Part shown: positions 1 to 7,352 of the stretch, piece after piece
Layout: every line of letters begins with the position of its first letter
How positions within the stretch are numbered: the first letter of the stretch is position 1
Made by a program: the position numbers and the translations under genes
Source of the DNA: Deltaproteobacteria bacterium
GTDB lineage: Bacteria > Desulfobacterota > Desulfobacteria > Desulfobacterales > ETH-SRB1
Length of the DNA: 24,249 nt
Direction: 5' to 3'
Assembly (NCBI GenBank): GCA_019314185.1
Contig: JAFCZU010000145.1
Span: forward strand, 1 to 24,249
The notes under the pieces: generated by a model
Seen by the model: the letters and a program-made list of their open reading frames with translations, nothing else
The model's database searches: none
Told to the model about the DNA's origin: nothing

Positions 1-1088
1 AAGATCTGTTTTATATTTATCTATCTTATGGTTTAACTCTGATAAATTATCCCTGATATGTTGTGAAGATGTCTGCTCATGATCAAGAGATGATCTGACA
101 TTTTTTATCTCATCTTCCATTATGATATTCTGATTTTCAACCTGAACGATTTGGGATGTGATATCCTGTTTTTTTTCTTTAAGCTTTTCGTGTGCGCCCC
201 CAAGCTCTTCAGCTTCATTAAAAAGCCGTTTAACATCTTTGCGGAGATGAGATAGATCATTTTCAATTTTGTCGATATTACGCTGTGTTTCAAATATACT
301 CGACTTTTGGTCTGCAATTTCATGGTTTTTTTGCGAGAGATTGAATTTAATCTCTTCTATAACAGCATCAAGCTTTTTAAGTTTGGAAGTATGCTCAATA
401 TTTAAATCATTGAGATCTTGCAGCAGAGAATCTGTTTCTTCGATTCGGCGCATGTAATCGTCATAATAGTTCAGCGCAATCGTTTTATTTCAGCAATTAT
501 GTCTGCAACGCGTAGAATATTCTGATTTGTATTCTGTATTTTACGCAGAGCCTCATTTTTACGGTTTTTATACCGTGTGACTCCTGCGGCTTCCTCAACG
601 AGCAACCTTCTTTCTTCAGGCCCGGCTTCAGTTATGGCTCCAATGTTGCCCTGTTGAATTAAGGCATATGATTTTGCTCCCATGCCGCTTCCCAGAAAAA
701 CGTTATGAATATCTTTAAGCCGGCATGGCTGTTTATTAATTAAATAGGCGCTTTCACCTGACCGGTAGAGGCGTCTCGTTAACATGATTTCAGTAAAGTC
801 TTTAAATTCTTCAGGAGTAGAGCCGTTATCATTTATAAGGATTAAGGAAACCTCCGCCATGTTTAATGGATGTTTTCCGTTTGTGCCCGCGAATATTACA
901 TCTTCCATGGATTTGCCGCGGAGTTGCTTTACGCTTTGTTCTCCCATAACCCATCTTAGCGCGTCGATTATATTACTTTTGCCGCAACCATTGGGCCCCA
1001 CAATCGCGGAAATGCCAGTATGGAATTCAATGCTGGTTTTCTCGGAAAATGATTTAAATCCGGCAAGTTGTAGTTTTTTAAGCTTCAT
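1..1088 (-). pseudogene. smc: Chromosome segregation ATPase SMC, 5' part, frame broken near 475
   Basis: SMC forms the ATPase core of bacterial condensin and acts on chromosomal DNA. The gene runs off the left edge. The start is the ATG at 1088, where the family's usual MKLKKLQLAGFKSFSEKT begins; GGAG lies about 9 nt upstream. The head shows Walker A GPNGCGKSN (residues 31-39) and the GEQSVKQLRGKSMEDVIFAGT stretch. Frame 1 stops at 471 just after IIAEIKRLR. From about 482 to 1 another frame on the same strand is fully open and reads as SMC coiled coil (ALNYYDDYMRRIEETDSLL onward). SMC proteins normally have roughly 25-30 residues between these two parts, so I infer a small deletion that also shifts frame, not a single-base slip. 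An assembly error is the alternative. Identity is certain; the broken state is what the sequence shows. Confidence 0.85.
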
Positions 1089-1113
1089 ACAAAGAATCTC
1101 CAATATTTTATAT

Positions 1114-1142
1114 ATTATAGCAATTAAAGGTTTGGCTGTAAA
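1114..1142 (-). promoter_or_regulatory. Sigma70-type promoter of smc
   Basis: On the minus strand a -35 TTTACA (1142-1137) and a perfect -10 TATAAT (1119-1114) are separated by exactly 17 bp. The expected transcription start is near 1107, giving a leader of about 20 nt that contains the smc Shine-Dalgarno GGAG. This is the clearest promoter in the window. Confidence 0.7.
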
Positions 1143-1330
1143 GGAAGAACACAATTTGCGGTATAATTTAGTTGTCTGAACACAATATGTAGTATAAATA
1201 TTAAAAAAGGGTTCAGGGAGCAGTAAAAATTAAGTATTTGAATTTTCATGAAGCCATCCCTGGCTTCTGATCCGCAGCGAACCGCTACAATTACTCGTTA
1301 AAAACTCAACAGTGACTTATATCTAAATTG

Positions 1331-1443
1331 AGCGATTAGCTATTAGTCAAACCATATCAAAATGTTATTAAATAATAACATTTCACCCAATCGGTAAAAA
1401 TCGAATCGCTGGTAACCACACGAAATAATAAGAGCTAATCGCT
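1331..1443. repeat. Palindromic repeat family C, copy 1
   Basis: Perfect 11-bp inverted arms AGCGATTAGCT (1331-1341) and AGCTAATCGCT (1433-1443) enclose a second perfect hairpin with a 10-bp stem, AAATGTTATT (1360-1369) against 1374-1383. The left arm with its flank (1331-1346) matches 14386-14401 at 15 of 16 positions, so this is a dispersed element and not a one-off hairpin. It lies in the roughly 500-bp gene-free spacer between smc and the transposase remnant. A smaller hairpin (GAAGCCA stem, 1250-1267) is nearby. No coding sequence is visible. Confidence 0.6.
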
Positions 1444-1477
1444 TATTTTAGGTTATAAACTAACCCATCTTTTTCAC

Positions 1478-1501
1478 TTTTATGAGCAAATGCTCATAAA
1501 A
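1478..1501. terminator. Perfect AT-rich hairpin, possible bidirectional terminator
   Basis: TTTTATGAGCA (1478-1488) is followed, after AA, by its exact complement TGCTCATAAAA (1491-1501). A T-run lies on the left and an A-run on the right, but the stem is GC-poor and no gene clearly ends here. A terminator role is a guess; it could equally be part of a repeat. Confidence 0.3.
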
Positions 1502-1580
1502 ACCATTATTTTAGAGCTCTTGAAAATTTAAACTGAATGATTCCGGTATATTATAAATAGGCTGTTTTGGTTTTGTCAAT

Positions 1581-1917
1581 GTAGTGCCATAAACTATAGA
1601 AAGTGCTGGACAGCAGCGGCTTTCCCAAGCGCAGCAAAGTATTTGAGGGAAATATAAGTGAACCGTCAACATTGGCAAAAATGATTAAGGGGTTGGAAAA
1701 AAAGAATTTGTCCCCGGAACTGTTTGAACCATTAAAAACCACCATAGTAATGGATGCCGGGATTGCCACTGAAGATAATATTAAATGGCTCAGGGAAAAC
1801 AGTTATCCTTATATTGTAGTCAGCCGAAAGCGTCATCGGGAGTTTAATGAAGATGAAGCAGTCGTGGCAAAACAAGATGATGACTGCACAGTAAAATAAA
1901 CAAAAGTAGTGCCATAA
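1581..1917 (+). mobile_element. IS1634-like transposase remnant between 12-bp direct repeats
   Basis: An open stretch from the GTG at 1603 to 1899 encodes 98 residues that read like the middle of an IS1634/IS4-superfamily DDE transposase: LDSSGFPKRSKVFEGN, then VMDAGIATEDNIKWLRE, then YIVVSRKRHREF. Intact members are around 500-600 residues, so most of the N-terminus and all of the C-terminus are gone. Stops lie immediately upstream in the same frame. The remnant sits between two perfect copies of GTAGTGCCATAA in direct orientation (1581-1592 and 1906-1917). These may mark recombination that removed the rest of the element, or may be part of the original IS end. It is non-functional. The family assignment is from motif recognition. 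Confidence 0.7.
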
Positions 1918-1987
1918 CGAAGATTGTAAAAAAGTAACATGCTGTAATTGTAGGGTTTATCTTTTTTAGTTAAAAAGATGGGTTAAA

Positions 1988-2443
1988 CTATCCCAGAAGA
2001 TATTTCCAGACAGGTATAATCTCAATTGTCTTATCGCCCTCTTTCAGTATTTTTTCTTCATCTAAAGTGATAATTTTTATAGTAAATTTCGTCTGAATGC
2101 CTTTTGAGATGAAGAAATATTATATTTTCCAGTAAGTGGCCATTCTTAGCTACGATTTTCGGTGCAACCGAAGCTGCCATGGAATGATCTACGCAGTATA
2201 TTTGTTTGCATTTGCGTTCTGTTTTAATACAGAAGGGCTGAATATCGGTACTGAAAAAAGGAAATATGCATCCTCAAACCAGTTGATACAGGCTGACACA
2301 AAGTTTTTACTTACTTTGTACCCAAGTGATTTGAGATATTCGGTAATCCTGTTTATTGTGTCCTGAAAAACTTGGTCCTCCGGGTTAGGATTCTTTACTT
2401 TTTTTCTTTGTGAGGTTGGCGCTTTTGCCTTAGAATCTGGCAT
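1988..2443 (-). pseudogene. Decayed ATP-binding protein, C-terminal DUF4143 region
   Basis: Three consecutive pieces on the minus strand add up to the C-terminal half of an AAA_14/DUF4143 ATPase. The first (2443-2189) holds KVSKNFVSACINWFEDAY and FLFSVPIFSPSVLKQNANANKY and stops at TAG. A one-base shift near 2187 opens VDHSMAASVAPKIVAKNGHL and LLENIIFLHLKRHSDEIYYK. A second shift near 2065 opens the typical tail ITLDEEKILKEGDKTIEIIP, ending at 1988. The N-terminal Walker domain is missing and the middle is shortened. The first about 27 residues (MPDSKAKAPTSQRKK...) do not look like this family and may be foreign. These proteins are often linked to mobile or toxin-antitoxin-like loci. This is a dead remnant. 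Confidence 0.75.
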
Positions 2444-2492
2444 TAAGTTCCAAAATAGTAGAAAACAGGTATACAGGCTGTAGAGTTGTATT

Positions 2493-3242
2493 TCATACGC
2501 TGTTTATTGCTGAAGCCATATAGCCTGCTCCGAATCCGTTATCTATATTCACTACAGCAACATTTGAACTGCAACTGTTTAACATGGCAAAAAGGGCTGT
2601 CAGTCCGCCAAAGCTGACGCCGTAACCTATGCTTGTAGGAACAGCTATTACAGGGCTTTTTACCATGCCTGCCACCACACTTGGCAGCGCTCCTTCCATG
2701 CCGGCAACAACGATCAGAACAGATGCCTGCTCAATGAGCTTTTTATGTGCAAACAGCCTGTGAATACCGGCAACGCCCACGTCAAAAACCGACTTTACAT
2801 CATTGCCCATGGCTTGTGCCGTAAGGTACGCCTCTTTTGCAACCGGAATATCGGATGTTCCTGCTGAGATGATGGTTATTGTTCCCCTACCCTGGTTTGG
2901 GATTTTATTTTTTTTCCAGATAATCATTTTCGCGTCTTTGTGATATATTGAATCCGGAAAGTGTGAAACTACTTTATCGGCATTTTGTTTGTTGATCCGC
3001 GTAATTAGAACAACAGTTTCCTGGCGAATCATCCTTTCCATGATGCCGACAATCTGATCTGCGCTTTTGCCTTGTCCAAATATTACTTCAGGGAATCCCT
3101 TACGCAGGGAACGATTATGGTCTATATGCGCATAGTCTATGTTTTCAAATGATATATGTTTAAGCTTTCCAGCAGCGTCTTCAACAGATGTTTTGCCTTT
3201 GGCAACGGAGGAAAGAAGTCTATTTAGTGTTTCAATGTTCAT
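2493..3242 (-). CDS. larB: Nickel-pincer cofactor biosynthesis protein LarB (AIR carboxylase-like)
   Basis: LarB carboxylates and hydrolyses nicotinic acid adenine dinucleotide, the first step toward the nickel-pincer nucleotide cofactor of lactate racemase-type enzymes. The 249-aa product is full length. It shows the LarB N-terminal block DHNRSLRKGFPEVIFGQGKS (41-60) and then a PurE-like fold with SAGTSDIPVAKEA (126-138), VAGMEGALPSVVAG (179-192) and the C-terminal LNSCSSNVAVVNIDNGFGAG. Cys224 there matches the cysteine known to attack the substrate in Lactobacillus LarB. No larC or larE is beside it, so the rest of the pathway must be elsewhere or another carboxylase role is possible. The ATG at 3242 has no clear Shine-Dalgarno; a heptamer repeat lies just upstream. 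The start is supported by the usual N-terminus of the family. Confidence 0.85.
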   Translation of the reverse strand: MNIETLNRLLSSVAKGKTSVEDAAGKLKHISFENIDYAHIDHNRSLRKGFPEVIFGQGKSADQIVGIMERMIRQETVVLITRINKQNADKVVSHFPDSIYHKDAKMIIWKKNKIPNQGRGTITIISAGTSDIPVAKEAYLTAQAMGNDVKSVFDVGVAGIHRLFAHKKLIEQASVLIVVAGMEGALPSVVAGMVKSPVIAVPTSIGYGVSFGGLTALFAMLNSCSSNVAVVNIDNGFGAGYMASAINSV

Positions 3243-3253
3243 TAAGATGTCGG

Positions 3254-3268
3254 GTGTTAAGTGTTAAG
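3254..3268. repeat. Heptamer tandem repeat (GTGTTAA x2)
   Basis: Two perfect adjacent copies of GTGTTAA plus one base, 12 bp upstream of the larB start. It is one of many 7-bp-period repeats in the spacers of this window. Confidence 0.5.
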
Positions 3269-3322
3269 ATTCCTCTTTGTAATACATTTGATAAATCTGA
3301 CTTTTTACAAGTTCATCAAACT

Positions 3323-4060
3323 TTAATATTTCTTTAGCAACTTTTCAATTCTAATAATATCTTCCGGCAGATCTACTTCGGGAGAGTCATAAGGTGTTAC
3401 AACCACCATGATTTTATGACCGCATTCAAGTACTCTAAGTTGTTCCAGTTTTTCAATTTTTTCAAGCTTTCCTTCAGGCAGTTTTCCGAATATCTCTAAA
3501 AAACGTCTGGTATATGCATAAGCACCTAAATGCTTGTATGTATCAAAACAGCTGGAAAAATCACGGCTGCAAGGTATCGGTGATCTTGAGAAATACAAGG
3601 CAAAACCCTGATTGTCGAATGTCACCTTAACATCCTTTGGGTTTGTTATTTCGTCTTTATTTACAATCTTAAAGGCAAGGGTACTCATTTCGAGATTTGT
3701 GTCAGAAAAAAAAGGTTCTACAAGCTTATTTATACAACGAGGGTCGAGAAGCGGCTGATCACCCTGAATGTTTACAACAATATCGTCAAGGCCCAGACCG
3801 ATTTTTTTTGCTGCTTCTGCAACCCTGTCGCTGCCTGATCTATTTTCTTTCGAAGTCATGACGACATTGCCTCCGAAATGCTGAACAGCATCAAAAATCC
3901 GCTTGTCATCAGTAGCTACAATAACGTCTGATATTTTTTCCGCTTGAGACGACCTTTCATAGACAAGTTGTATCATGGGTTTCCCGGCAATAAGGGCAAG
4001 CGGTTTGCCGCCAAATCTTGATGAGGCATATCTTGAAGGGATAATCACAACAATTTTCAT
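3323..4060 (-). CDS. kdsB: 3-deoxy-manno-octulosonate cytidylyltransferase (CMP-KDO synthetase)
   Basis: KdsB activates KDO with CTP to CMP-KDO in the cytoplasm for assembly of the LPS inner core. From the ATG at 4060 the product is 245 aa, normal for the family. I prefer this start over an upstream one at 4084 because it opens with the conserved MKIVVIIPSRYASSRFGGKP and has AGGA about 7 nt before it. Further motifs are VATDD (around 54), NIQGDQPLLDP (around 102), YFSRSPIPC and the C-terminal VDLPEDI with YTRRFL. The gene points the same way as larB and the efp pair, with spacers of about 80 and 190 bp. Its presence is the best sign that the host is Gram-negative with LPS. Confidence 0.95.
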   Translation of the reverse strand: MKIVVIIPSRYASSRFGGKPLALIAGKPMIQLVYERSSQAEKISDVIVATDDKRIFDAVQHFGGNVVMTSKENRSGSDRVAEAAKKIGLGLDDIVVNIQGDQPLLDPRCINKLVEPFFSDTNLEMSTLAFKIVNKDEITNPKDVKVTFDNQGFALYFSRSPIPCSRDFSSCFDTYKHLGAYAYTRRFLEIFGKLPEGKLEKIEKLEQLRVLECGHKIMVVVTPYDSPEVDLPEDIIRIEKLLKKY

Positions 4061-4077
4061 TTGGAATCCTATTTTTT

Positions 4078-4099
4078 GTAACACGTTAGCTTTTTAAAA
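4078..4099. repeat. Stray end of the 9266-9510 palindromic element
   Basis: This 22-bp stretch, beginning GTAACACGTTAGC and ending TTTAAAA, matches 9266-9287 at 20 of 22 positions. It lies just upstream of the kdsB Shine-Dalgarno. Only one end is recognisable, so it is probably a relic. Confidence 0.45.
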
Positions 4100-4200
4100 A
4101 TATGTTTGCTTCATGTATAATTAGTGTCTGAATGAAAACCTCAAAACACCTGAAAATACAGTCCGTTGTATGCTATTCATAAATCGAAGTTTTTTAGCAG

Positions 4201-4217
4201 TTAGCCCTTAGGGCTAA
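4201..4217. repeat. TTAGCCC/GGGCTAA hairpin in the spacer after the coiled-coil gene
   Basis: A 7-bp perfect stem with a 3-nt loop, followed on the plus strand by TAGTTTTTT. The T-run is on the wrong side to end the minus-strand gene at 4254, and no plus-strand gene ends here. The flank AGCAGTTAGC resembles arms of repeat family C (AGCGGTTAGC at 14386), so it may be a decayed copy. Confidence 0.35.
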
Positions 4218-4253
4218 TAGTTTTTTCACAAATTTTCATAATCCTGAAAATTA

Positions 4254-5093
4254 CTATTCTTTGATATTTTGTTCTATAATATCCCCTATTTTTGGAAGAA
4301 CTGTTTCAGCACCGGTTTTTAGGGGAGAAACTGGCTTTGGCGCAGGCTGGTTTGATATGGCCGGCTTTTTAAGCTTTTTTAAGCTTTTTTGTATGGATTC
4401 AATCTTATCTTCAAGGCTCTTTGATGTTTTGCTTAATTTCTGCTGATAAATCTTTTGTTCCTTTTTGAGCGCAAGATCGAACATTTTTTTGTCTATTTTT
4501 ATAGATGACAGAGCAGCAATATCTGTCTGCAATTTGTTTAACTTTTTTCTTGTTTTATCAAGTTCTTTACTAAGACCTGCCAGTTCTTTTTTAAAACCAG
4601 AATCCAGTATTTTGATCTTTGATGCGGCAATCTCAAGATTCCTGTAAGTGCTTTCCAGTTTTTTTTCGATTTTATCTGTTGAGCTGTTGAATTTTTTATT
4701 ATCGGTTTTTCTTGCGGATCTAATATACTTTATAGCTATTGTTGCTTCATTTATTTTTTTTTGCATGGAGGATGTTGTTTTGTTAATCAAATCAATTTTT
4801 TCCCCGAGCAGGTCATCCAGTTTTGCGTGTTTCGCAGACAGGGCGGATATCCTATCGCCAAGATCCTGAGAAAGAGTTTCTCCTGTGTCGTGCATACCTG
4901 CGACCCTTTTTTTTATGTCTATGTAAGCGACAAAAAGTATAACGAATAAAAGGCATGGAATTAATATTGAAACAAGTGTAATCCTGCGGCTTAATTTTTC
5001 TGTCCGTTGATCCTCAAACTTCTTTTGAAACCCGACATCCGGAGTTTCGTCGTCAAGGCGTATCTTAAATCTGGAATTTTCGTTATCTGTCAC
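4254..5093 (-). CDS. Membrane-anchored coiled-coil protein of unknown function
   Basis: The 279-aa product is not recognised as a named family. It has a charged cytoplasmic N-terminus (1-37), one hydrophobic segment (about 38-59, LVSILIPCLLFVILFVAYI) and then nearly 190 residues rich in K, E, L, I and S in heptad-like pattern (about 65-250). It ends with a Pro-rich stretch (PAPKPVSP) and a short tail. The likely topology is N-in with a periplasmic coiled coil, so it could be an envelope spacer or scaffold. It starts with GTG, and its GTGA overlaps the stop of efp by 4 bp (5090-5093). Translational coupling to efp is therefore likely. That coupling is positional and does not by itself indicate a role in translation. 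Confidence 0.75.
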   Translation of the reverse strand: MTDNENSRFKIRLDDETPDVGFQKKFEDQRTEKLSRRITLVSILIPCLLFVILFVAYIDIKKRVAGMHDTGETLSQDLGDRISALSAKHAKLDDLLGEKIDLINKTTSSMQKKINEATIAIKYIRSARKTDNKKFNSSTDKIEKKLESTYRNLEIAASKIKILDSGFKKELAGLSKELDKTRKKLNKLQTDIAALSSIKIDKKMFDLALKKEQKIYQQKLSKTSKSLEDKIESIQKSLKKLKKPAISNQPAPKPVSPLKTGAETVLPKIGDIIEQNIKE

Positions 5094-5653
5094 TTTTTCA
5101 CCCGCTCCACATATTCGCCCGTTCTGGTATCAATCCGTACAAGTTCTCCCTCTTCTATAAATGGGGGCACCTGAACAATATGGCCTGTTTCAAGCGTTGC
5201 CGGTTTTGTGCTCCCCGCGGCAGTATTCCCTTTTACCCATGGGTCTGTTTTAACGATCTCGAGATTAACGAAGTTTGGCAGGGAAATGCCTATCGGTTTT
5301 TCTTTAAACATTAAAACATTGCAAACCGTATTGTCCTTTAAAAATTTCTTTGACTCTTCTATCTGGTTTCCTGAAAGAAAGTCCTGTTCATAGGTAGATA
5401 TATTCATAAAACAATAATTATCGCCTTCTGAATATAAATATTCCATTTCAAGTTCTTCCAGGTTTGCTTCTTTGAATTTTTCACTGGATCTGAATGTCTT
5501 ATCAAACTGAACTCCTGTAAGCATGTTTTTTAACTTGCATTTATACAGAGAGTGCCCCTTGCCTGGCTTTAAAAAGCTAAATTGTACAATAACAAAGGGT
5601 TCGCCATCAATCTCGATTTTAAGCCCTTTTCTCAGGTCTCCGCTTTCGTACAT
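5090..5653 (-). CDS. efp: Translation elongation factor P
   Basis: EF-P binds ribosomes stalled at consecutive prolines and promotes peptide-bond formation. The 187-aa product has the normal length and three-domain order: KOW-like N-terminal domain (1-62), central OB domain (about 66-125) and C-terminal OB domain ending in VRIDTRTGEYVERVKK. The loop tip is PGKG with Lys32, the position that EpmA beta-lysylates in enterobacteria, so modification is possible but no epmA or epmB gene is in the window. The ATG at 5653 is preceded by AAGGA at a somewhat long distance. The coiled-coil gene overlaps its 3' end by 4 bp, so the two are probably co-transcribed. Confidence 0.96.
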   Translation of the reverse strand: MYESGDLRKGLKIEIDGEPFVIVQFSFLKPGKGHSLYKCKLKNMLTGVQFDKTFRSSEKFKEANLEELEMEYLYSEGDNYCFMNISTYEQDFLSGNQIEESKKFLKDNTVCNVLMFKEKPIGISLPNFVNLEIVKTDPWVKGNTAAGSTKPATLETGHIVQVPPFIEEGELVRIDTRTGEYVERVKK

Positions 5654-5673
5654 AGTTTTATTATTCCTTTTTA

Positions 5674-5705
5674 GATTGTTGATTGTTGGATTTCTGACTT
5701 CTGAC
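5674..5705. repeat. Two adjacent heptamer tandem repeats (GATTGTT x2, TTCTGAC x2)
   Basis: GATTGTT is repeated at 5674-5680 and 5681-5687. TTCTGAC is repeated at 5692-5698 and 5699-5705, followed by CTCTG. Both have a 7-bp period but unrelated units. They fill most of the short spacer between efp and the TrpF-like remnant. Confidence 0.5.
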
Positions 5706-5724
5706 CTCTGTTTTTTGTCTCAGC

Positions 5725-6534
5725 TCAGCGGGTATTTTCAACAAATTGTTTAACCTTATTAAAATCTTTGTTAAATCTTATGGCACGTCCTTTTGGATCT
5801 ATTGCATTTGTTTCTGCGCAACTGTCAATACCTGCAGGATGAACATGCATTATGCCGGCATAGACATTATCGGGTGTTATTCCGCTTGCCAGGATTACCG
5901 GTATGCTGCTGGATTCAACAAGTTTTGCGGCTATGGTTTCAATTGCATGTCCAGCCTGTAATGCCGACAAAACCTTTAACAGGCTGACAGACAATAGAAT
6001 TTCCGCTTTTTTTAACAAGCAGGGTATCTGTTAAAAAATAATCGCTTGTCGGCTCGAACATACGTGCAAAATCAACTGAAGAGACAATGCCAGTTTTTGT
6101 TATTCCAAGTCTTGTAATTGGGATAGATCTCATTATTTTGATTCCAGGAAATTTTTCCTTAACATTTTTTTGCAAATCAAGCAACTCAATACAGATTTTG
6201 GGAATATCGTTGTTATCAATTAAGGCTTCACAAAAATGCATAATATCGGGCTGATAATAATCCAGAGCGCGAAAAACAGTATCAGGATCATTGAAAAGCA
6301 AAATCAGGCCGCTTTTTGAGGTTGAAGAATCGATTTTTTTATTGTGTTTCTTATTAATGGATGTTTCCATTTATTACCGGAGACAACCACGCTGCCGATG
6401 TGATCCATTCCAAGCTCTATAAGCTTTTCAGCCTCAAAAGGGGTTTGGATCTCATAAGTCTGAGTAATTATATTCTCAAGTTTCGCACCCTTGATTTCTA
6501 TCAATATCAAGACGGTAAGGGTTGAAAATAACAT
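5725..6534 (-). pseudogene. TrpF-like (phosphoribosylanthranilate isomerase-like) protein, two frameshifts, 5' end taken over by a MITE
   Basis: Three overlapping minus-strand frames together make one TIM-barrel protein of about 260 residues related to TrpF. Frame 1 gives IQTPFEAEKLIELGMDHIGS, frame 2 FNDPDTVFRALDYYQPDIMH through YFLTDTLLVKKSGN and VGITG, and frame 3 VESSSIPVILASGITPDNVY to the stop at 5725. The first shift falls in a run of seven A/T at 6334-6340, and adding one base restores the frame. The second is near 5955. The usual KICG motif with the catalytic cysteine is replaced by QTYEIQTP, so even the intact protein was probably not a true TrpF. Codons beyond 6474 belong to a MITE inserted at the 5' end. 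The homopolymer site leaves open a sequencing error for one shift, but two shifts plus an insertion favour a real pseudogene. Confidence 0.7.
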
Positions 6535-6693
6535 TTTTACAGCGAAATCATTTACTTATATTTTGTAAGCAGCAACCTGTGCGGCATACATTACGATCAG
6601 GCGCAAAGGAGATATAACATATTTAATTTTAAAATTTATTTTTAGCCCTTGCCGTCTAACGCTTTGGCTAAATTAAAGGGTGCGAAACTTGAG
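6475..6693. mobile_element. MITE family A, copy 1 (219 bp, TSD TTATATT)
   Basis: Terminal inverted repeats CTCAAGTTTCGCACCC (6475-6490) and its complement (6678-6693) bound the element. A perfect 7-bp target duplication TTATATT lies on each side (6468-6474 and 6694-6700). A second inner inverted block (AGACGGTAAGGG against CCCTTGCCGTCT) makes the ends strongly palindromic. No transposase is encoded, so movement would depend on one supplied in trans. Compared with copy 3 it lacks about 75 bp of the interior. It is inserted at the 5' end of the TrpF-like gene. Confidence 0.9.
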
Positions 6694-7093
6694 TTATATT
6701 ATTCAAACTTTTTTATTTAAACCTGTTTGTGTTCATTTGTGTGGGTTCATAGCTGAATAGCTACTTACCTTTAAATATACTGTAGTTCAAACAATAATTT
6801 GATTAAAGGCCAATTAGCGGCTTTGCTGATAGTCTATGGTTATGAAAACTTTGAAATTGAGTAGTTACTGCTTTTTTCTGTTATTTCAGCCTTGTTTATT
6901 ATTTCCGTGAAAGCTGGAGCCCAACCGGGAACACACTTGAAGCAAATATGTTTTCAAAAAGCTAAAACATTACAAAATGTCAAATTTATCTGTTTTTTTC
7001 TTTACTTTACAATCGGTTATTGATAAAAAATAAATTTCAGTAAAAGTAAATTTGTTGGCTATTAAAAAGATTTTTTTGTGCAATAATTACAAT

Positions 7094-7170
7094 GACTTTT
7101 CAAAAAACGTTCCTTGTTAGAAACGAGATTCAAGTTCAATGACGGCGAAATGGAGCGTTTTGCAAAAGTC
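7094..7170. repeat. Imperfect inverted repeat upstream of a small ORF
   Basis: GACTTTTCAAAAAACGTTCC (7094-7113) pairs with GGAGCGTTTTGCAAAAGTC (7152-7170), with two small gaps or mismatches and a 38-nt loop. It ends 26 bp before the start codon of the small ORF at 7197. It may be a palindromic repeat or a leader structure. The rest of 6701-7093 shows only AT-rich sequence with no gene I can support. Confidence 0.45.
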
Positions 7171-7196
7171 TTTTACGTTCACAGGAGGTTAATATA

Positions 7197-7352
7197 ATGG
7201 ACATCGCCAGAAAGTTAGGTATTTTGGTTTTTTGTGCTGTGCCGGCCATTGTTGGCGGAGGTATTGTTTTTGCGATTTTTGGCAGTTATCCACCGGTTTT
7301 TATATATGAAACCCTTCTTTTTTTTACAGCTCTCGGCGTTATCAGCAAGTAA
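7197..7352 (+). CDS. Small hydrophobic membrane protein (51 aa)
   Basis: A 51-codon frame starts with ATG at 7197, with a perfect AGGAGG eight bases upstream (7183-7188), the strongest ribosome-binding site in the window. The product opens with a short basic segment (MDIARK) followed by two hydrophobic stretches, about 8-28 (LGILVFCAVPAIVGGGIVFAI) and 35-50 (FIYETLLFFTALGVIS), split by a GSYPP turn. It therefore looks like a two-helix hairpin. No family is recognised. It is isolated in a long spacer. The AGGAGG site and the coherent hydrophobic pattern argue for a real gene; its small size keeps confidence moderate. Confidence 0.55.
   Translation: MDIARKLGILVFCAVPAIVGGGIVFAIFGSYPPVFIYETLLFFTALGVISK

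Noticed and set aside
784..1179. Plus-strand 131-codon frame opposite smc
   Set aside because: It is the antisense shadow of the SMC head domain and has no features of its own.
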